From NCBI GenBank assembly GCA_963783095.1, contig CAWAMR010000004.1, forward strand, positions 248,001 to 312,000: DNA of 64,000 bases, read 5' to 3'. Made by a program: the position numbers and the translations under genes. Position 1 is the stretch's first letter. Each line of letters opens with the position of its first letter. This DNA comes from CAWAMR01 sp963783095 (GTDB lineage: Bacteria > Planctomycetota > Planctomycetia > Gemmatales > Gemmataceae). Shown one piece after another: positions 61,647 through 64,000 of the stretch. A model generated the notes under the pieces. The model saw only the letters and a list, made by a program, of their open reading frames with translations. It did not search any database and was not told the DNA's origin.

Positions 61647-62225
61647 ATGACGGCAGGAAGTTTTTCATCCGCGCAATTGCCTATTTGAAGGCATCGGTGC
61701 CGGAACAGGATCCTGCTCCGGTTGTGACTCTCACGGGGCTCGATGCGCCTGTGTTTCGCAGCCTGAATAATGGGCTGTTGGTGTCTTACGTGGTCGATAC
61801 CGGCGACGAGTATCAGTTCGTCCAGTATCGCCATCTTGCCCAAGACTCCGCCACCGAGGACGAACTGCATGCAGCAGGGCTTGGCAATCTTCTTGCCTTG
61901 GCAGCAGGTTCGCTACGGGTCGCGCCGCATCCGAAGGGCCAAATGTTCGCCGTTCTGATGGGCGGCAACTTTGAGGCCAGTTTGATCTTGCTCGATTGCC
62001 TATGGGACGATTCGTTCCGGCAGTTCGCTGCTGGTCAATATGCTATCGCCATTCCAGCACAACATATTGGCTTTCTGCGACTCGTCATCGGTCGAAGGGC
62101 TCCGCGAATTGCAACGAGTTTCTCAAGCGGCCCATTCTTCACCTATCGACCATCCCCTTTCGGATCGGTTGTACCTTCGAATGGGCAGCCGTTGGCAGGT
62201 ACTGGATACAGGCTCAGGTTCGTAA
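61647..62225 (+). CDS. DUF1444-like protein, frameshifts
   Basis: ATG 61647 has a strong GGAGGTG site 8 bases upstream; a base is missing just after it (near 61657) so the frame continues FFIRAIAYLKASVPEQ. Then LTGLDAPVFRSLNNGLLVSY, ALAAGSLRVAPHPKGQMFAV and GNFEASLILLDCLWDD, the pattern of DUF1444. A second shift near 62070 leads to ILAFCDSSSVEGLRELQRV and an end at DTGSGS. About 190 residues. Function unknown; the family is widespread in Gram-positive and planctomycete-like bacteria. Confidence 0.6.
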
Positions 62226-62314
62226 CTCGCTCGTGGCGGTGTGTACCATATGTACGAACTGCAAACTTCTATTGAAGGACTGGAAGAACATCCCGATGAA
62301 ACATCTCTTCACCT

Positions 62315-63322
62315 ATGTCTGCCGACCGTCTTTCCTATTTGTCGTTGCGCAGCATCTTGGCTTGCATTCTTTACGGACCCACGCCAGTCGTGGCAGAACC
62401 ACTCTCCGCGAAACCCCAGCCAGCTACGGCAAAAGAAGAAGCCCGACAACGGGTTTTCGTTGCAGTTGGCTACGGTGGCCGCAGGATGATCTCCCTCGAT
62501 GGCATCAAATGGGAAATCACGGCTGAGTGGAAAGAAAACGGCGGCGACGACGCCAATAACCTGATGAGCATCGCCTTTGCCAGAGATAAGTTCGTTGTCG
62601 TCGGCGGCTCGTTTCCGGGCCGAATCCTGGTTTCATCCGATGGCCGCAAATGGCGTGAAGTGGAATCGCCCCGGTTTCGAGTGAACCCGGTCCTGTTCGG
62701 AAACGATCGGTTCGTTGCCGGCGGGCCCGACAAGACTTTGCTCTGGTCGAAGGATGCAGAAACGTGGAAGAAAGGCGCGATCATCGATGCCAAGGAAGCC
62801 AGCCATTTCCGCTTCGGTGCCTTTGGGAACGGCCTGCTCGTATTCATGGGCAACGCCGGTGGCAATAGCCCGATCACCTGGGTTGCAACTACCAAGGATG
62901 GCGAGAAACTGGAACACGTCGATGTCAATCTGCCGCAATTCTTCAACATGGCTTTCGGCAAGGGGCGATTCGTCGCGGTTGGTGCCGATGGTCGCAGGAT
63001 GAGTTCCAAGGATGGTAAAACCTGGGAACACGAGGCCACCGAAAAGGGAGTTGAACTTCGGAGTATCGTTTGGACAGGCAAAGAGTTCATCGCGGGTGGC
63101 GGCGGTGCTACTTATCGATCGGGTGATGGAATCGAATGGACCAAGGACGCGAAAGCGATGCCCTGCCATTTGCTGTACGCGAATGAGAAGATCTATATCG
63201 GCACCAACTGGCCCGGACAGATGTTGAGTTCCCGCGACGGGAAGACCTGGACGAAGCACAAGAAGCAAACACCCAACGGCATCAATGCCGTGGGCGTTGG
63301 CGAAATCAAGGTAAAGCAGTAG
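62315..63322 (+). CDS. Exported beta-propeller-like protein (sialidase/Ycf48-type repeats)
   Basis: 335 residues, intact. A signal peptide (LRSILACILYGPTPVVAEP) precedes a series of beta repeats of about 40-45 residues with the S-x-D-G-x-x-W Asp-box type motif: SLDGIKWE, SSDGRKWRE, SKDAETWKK, TTKDGEKLE, SSKDGKTWEH, RSGDGIEWTK and SSRDGKTWTK. Seven units suit a seven-bladed propeller. Typical of secreted planctomycete proteins; role unknown. ATG 62315 is the best start; an upstream ATG 62298 is in another frame. Followed by a long inverted repeat. Confidence 0.8.
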   Translation: MSADRLSYLSLRSILACILYGPTPVVAEPLSAKPQPATAKEEARQRVFVAVGYGGRRMISLDGIKWEITAEWKENGGDDANNLMSIAFARDKFVVVGGSFPGRILVSSDGRKWREVESPRFRVNPVLFGNDRFVAGGPDKTLLWSKDAETWKKGAIIDAKEASHFRFGAFGNGLLVFMGNAGGNSPITWVATTKDGEKLEHVDVNLPQFFNMAFGKGRFVAVGADGRRMSSKDGKTWEHEATEKGVELRSIVWTGKEFIAGGGGATYRSGDGIEWTKDAKAMPCHLLYANEKIYIGTNWPGQMLSSRDGKTWTKHKKQTPNGINAVGVGEIKVKQ

Positions 63323-63404
63323 GGCGGGTCGAGGCTTTGCAAGGCCCGCCATCAAGCGGCATCTCGCACTCTGGCGGGCCTCGCAAAGCCTCGACCCGCC
63401 CTAC
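63319..63404. repeat. 33-bp inverted repeat
   Basis: Left arm 63319-63351 (GTAGGGCGGGTCGAGGC then TTTGCAAGGCCCGCCA) matches 63372-63404 with one mismatch and a 20-bp spacer. Overlaps the stop of the propeller gene and lies between two convergent genes; could terminate both. Confidence 0.9.
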
Positions 63405-63437
63405 ACAATTCGGTGAACGCTGAATTTGCAACAGGCT

Positions 63438-64000
63438 CTAAAACAAATCCTTCACCACAGTAGCTCCGGTCGCTACCATCGGAACCGGACGACCTGTCCC
63501 TGTTGTCCACTCTTTGCTGGAATCGATTCCGAGAGCTTTACATACGGTTGCCATAAAATCGGCAGGAGAGACCGGGTGTTTTTCCACCGTGCCCCCATTT
63601 GGCCCTGTGTCTCCAATCGCGTGACCGTTCTTCAATCCGCCCCCCGCGAGCATGGTCGTCCAGGCCCGACTGAAGTGGCTGGAGCCGTTTTGCGGATTTC
63701 GGCCGAACTCGCCCATCGCGATCACAAGGGTGGAATCCAGCAACCCGCGTTGTCGGAGGTCTGCGATCAGCGCGGCCAGTGGGGTATCGAGTTCTTCGCT
63801 CAGCTTCACCGTGCGCCGAACCGTGTCCTTGTGAACATCCCAGCCGTCTTGACGAACTTCGACGAATTTGACGCCACTCTCGATCAATCGGCGGGCCAAT
63901 AACATCTGGTTGCCGATATGGGTCGTTCCATAGGCCGATCGCATGGCGGCCGGCTCTCCCGAAAGATCGAACGCCTTGCTCTTCGGACTGTGCATCAGAC
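63438..64000 (-). CDS. DUF1501 protein, C-terminal part
   Basis: The last about 187 codons are in the window; the gene continues past the right edge. Recognised by MRSAYGTTHIGNQMLLARRL, ESGVKFVEVRQDGWDVHKDT, LDTPLAALIADLRQRGLLDS, TLVIAMGEFGRNPQ and NGHAIGDTGPNGGTV, plus the end VSPADFMATVCKALGID. DUF1501 proteins are sulfatase-fold, usually Tat-exported, and extremely numerous in planctomycetes, often paired with DUF1549/DUF1553 genes. Function unknown. Confidence 0.93.
   Translation of the reverse strand, partial: LMHSPKSKAFDLSGEPAAMRSAYGTTHIGNQMLLARRLIESGVKFVEVRQDGWDVHKDTVRRTVKLSEELDTPLAALIADLRQRGLLDSTLVIAMGEFGRNPQNGSSHFSRAWTTMLAGGGLKNGHAIGDTGPNGGTVEKHPVSPADFMATVCKALGIDSSKEWTTGTGRPVPMVATGATVVKDLF

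Overview
The window reads as chromosomal DNA of a planctomycete, most likely of the Gemmata/Gemmataceae type. Signs are the very long Ser/Thr kinase fused to an ATPase and a formylglycine-generating-enzyme (FGE) domain, a DUF1501 protein, a huge alpha-2-macroglobulin-like protein, an oversized type II secretion secretin with Gly-rich linkers, a Kdo synthesis gene (kdsA) and moderately high GC. No database could be searched, so family names rest on motifs read from the translated sequence.

Layout. 1-357 is the 5' part of a membrane glycosyltransferase. 1,160-6,455 is the most interesting locus: a kinase / STAND-like ATPase / HEAT / FGE (C-type-lectin fold) protein whose C-terminus looks like the variable region of a diversity-generating retroelement (DGR), followed by an Avd-like four-helix-bundle gene and bracketed by two copies of one palindrome. 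No DGR reverse transcriptase or template repeat is visible in the window. 6.5-12.4 kb holds a D-aminoacylase-type amidohydrolase, a DinB protein and a GH127 arabinofuranosidase. 12.8-16.0 kb holds a DNA methyltransferase with a group II intron (14,046-15,993) just upstream, placed against a hairpin. 16.1-28.4 kb holds an STN-domain protein, a 2-hydroxyacid dehydrogenase, a PEBP-like lipoprotein between two related one-helix membrane proteins, the 6.4-kb macroglobulin-like gene, a Tat-exported aldo/keto reductase and a lipoprotein.

28.4-42.5 kb (minus strand) is a type II secretion operon in the order gspG-H-I-J-K-L-M-D; gspE, gspF and gspC are not in the window. GspD is about 2,090 residues with roughly a dozen N1-like modules before the secretin domain. 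42.8-50.3 kb (minus strand) carries an Rpn-type nuclease with a well-supported internal start, a serine hydrolase, a DUF2721 protein, a large lipoprotein, kdsA, holA and nnrE. 50.4-64 kb mixes an LRR protein, IS remnants, a GNAT remnant, two dehydrogenases, an HAD phosphatase, selD, a probable undescribed mobile element (56,934-58,644), an MmgE/PrpD protein, hemD, an orphan Phd antitoxin, a DUF1444 protein, a propeller-like secreted protein and the C-terminal part of a DUF1501 protein.

Two window-wide themes matter for use of this annotation. First, many otherwise well-conserved genes are broken by single-base indels with almost no in-frame nonsense changes, which suggests draft-sequence errors rather than decay; such genes are reported as single features with the shift positions noted. 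Second, several intergenic gaps hold long inverted repeats (about 20-47 bp arms), each with a different sequence.
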